21,560 bases of DNA from JAPPHY01 sp034423135 (GTDB taxonomy: Bacteria; Chloroflexota; Dehalococcoidia; Lucifugimonadales; UBA2985), in assembly GCA_034423135.1 (NCBI GenBank), contig DAOUJC010000001.1, positions 1 to 21,560 on the forward strand. Direction: 5' to 3'. Below, piece by piece: positions 20,892 through 21,560 of the stretch (its first letter is position 1; each line of letters starts with the position of its first letter). A model generated the notes under the pieces. That model worked only from the letters and a program-made list of their open reading frames with translations, was not told the origin of the DNA and did not search any database. The position numbers were made by a program, and so were the translations under genes.

Positions 20892-21560
20892 TCGACACTA
20901 CATTCTCGGTCGGGACGGCCAGGGTCAACTCCACGCTGTTGTTCCCGTCGATGGTAGCCCCATCCAGGATGAGCCGCAGGACCTCCCTGCGCTCCTTGTC
21001 GCTCAGGTCGTCCAGCCTGCCGCGAATCCGGTGCGCCCACTCGACGATGTGCTCGCCCAGCGCCCGCTTTTCCGCCTCGGCCAACTCCCTGGTGTGGTAG
21101 TCGTCCAGCTTCAACCGGAGCGTCTCCAGACGCTCGGTGATGAACTTGCGCTGGCGGTCGAGCTGCTTCTCTGTGATCTTCCCCGACACGTAGAGCCTGA
21201 TGGCCCGGTCCTCCTCCGTCTGGACCTTTTGCAGCTCCCGCTCGGCGATGGCGATTTCCTCTACCAACTCGCCGTTGTCCGCCCGGGAGTCCATGGCCTC
21301 GATGCCCCCGACGATCAGGCCCGGGTTCTCCAGCACCTTCTTGACCTCGTTCCAGACCAGCGCCTCAAGCTGCTCAGCCCTGATGTGGGAGCGCTCCCGG
21401 CACTGTACGCCCTCATTCTCCATCCCATAGCACCTGTAGTAGCGTCGGGGTGTCTTCAGCTTGTAGCTGTACGACTTGCCCTCGCGCCTCGTGCTCTGGC
21501 GTGTGTTGGCCCGGCAGCCCATCAGGTACCCGCACTCGGCGCACCTGACCAGGTGTTGCA
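20767..21560 (-). CDS. Large serine recombinase, C-terminal part (partial)
   Basis: The gene enters from the right edge; about 263 codons are visible in the frame ending at 20767. The recombinase zinc beta-ribbon is clear: LVRCAECGYLMGC, then RRYYRCYGMENEGVQCRERS (two CxxC/C..C pairs), then SHIRAEQLEALVWNEVKKVL. A long coiled coil (EEIAIAERELQKVQ to about LDDYHTREL) carries GKITEKQLDRQRKFITERLE, and the C-terminal strand VELTLAVPTENVVSI follows. The catalytic serine domain lies outside the window. These enzymes integrate and excise phage-like elements at short att cores. The last about 43 residues after VVSIAG look non-native because they overlap another frame. Confidence 0.9.
   Translation of the reverse strand, partial: QHLVRCAECGYLMGCRANTRQSTRREGKSYSYKLKTPRRYYRCYGMENEGVQCRERSHIRAEQLEALVWNEVKKVLENPGLIVGGIEAMDSRADNGELVEEIAIAERELQKVQTEEDRAIRLYVSGKITEKQLDRQRKFITERLETLRLKLDDYHTRELAEAEKRALGEHIVEWAHRIRGRLDDLSDKERREVLRLILDGATIDGNNSVELTLAVPTENVVSIAGQETHARSRHSQGIVGSSHSSHSRLRANVSKRCRPIPVR

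Overview
The window is a GC-rich bacterial chromosomal segment. The gene set points to a free-living, Gram-variable bacterium, and I favour Chloroflexota (a Dehalococcoidia/SAR202-like lineage). That rests on protein flavour (a secreted protein ending in a 'NLISIP'-type domain, a UPF0104 protein, a DUF1385 gene beside rpmE) and on the dense dispersed palindromic repeats. No 16S or other phylogenetic marker was compared, so the taxonomic call is an inference.

Layout. Positions 1-100 hold the end of an IS3/IS481-type transposase, abutting a repeat-filled gene-free stretch (101-780). A promoter and a structured leader then precede a 1052-residue secreted surface protein (1138-4296). A second repeat cluster (about 4400-5545) encloses two small genes, DUF2442 (+) and a GIY-YIG nuclease (-). 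Next come hrcA (-) and, divergent from it, bioY, dinB and a fused Cas4-like/DEDD nuclease (+), the last two overlapping by 4 bp. A ribosomal cluster follows: rplU, rpmA, rpmE and a DUF1385 membrane protein (+). A tightly overlapping histidine operon reads leftward: hisF, a HAD hydrolase, hisIE (-). An alpha/beta hydrolase (+) is preceded by a large leader hairpin. A third repeat cluster (15045-15513) separates it from a leftward pair, a UPF0104 membrane protein and an orphan peptide-type binding lipoprotein. glnA (-) follows, with its own terminator. The right end (20024-21560) looks like the edge of an integrated element: the last 33 codons of an OmpR-type response regulator, an unassigned lower-GC gene, and the C-terminal half of a large serine recombinase that runs off the window.

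How it fits together. Most genes are housekeeping: nitrogen assimilation (glnA), histidine synthesis, translation, heat-shock control, biotin uptake and lesion bypass. The accessory signal lies in the repeats and the recombinase element. The most notable points are an apparent insertion that cut a response regulator gene directly upstream of glnA; near-identical 140-bp direct repeats bracketing the DUF2442/GIY-YIG pair; repeat hairpins whose stems differ by a compensatory change; a HAD hydrolase with an atypical catalytic motif inside the his operon; the translationally coupled DinB/nuclease pair; and promoters placed so close to rplU and hisF that their mRNAs should be almost leaderless. I did not find a clearly new multi-gene defence or biosynthetic system.
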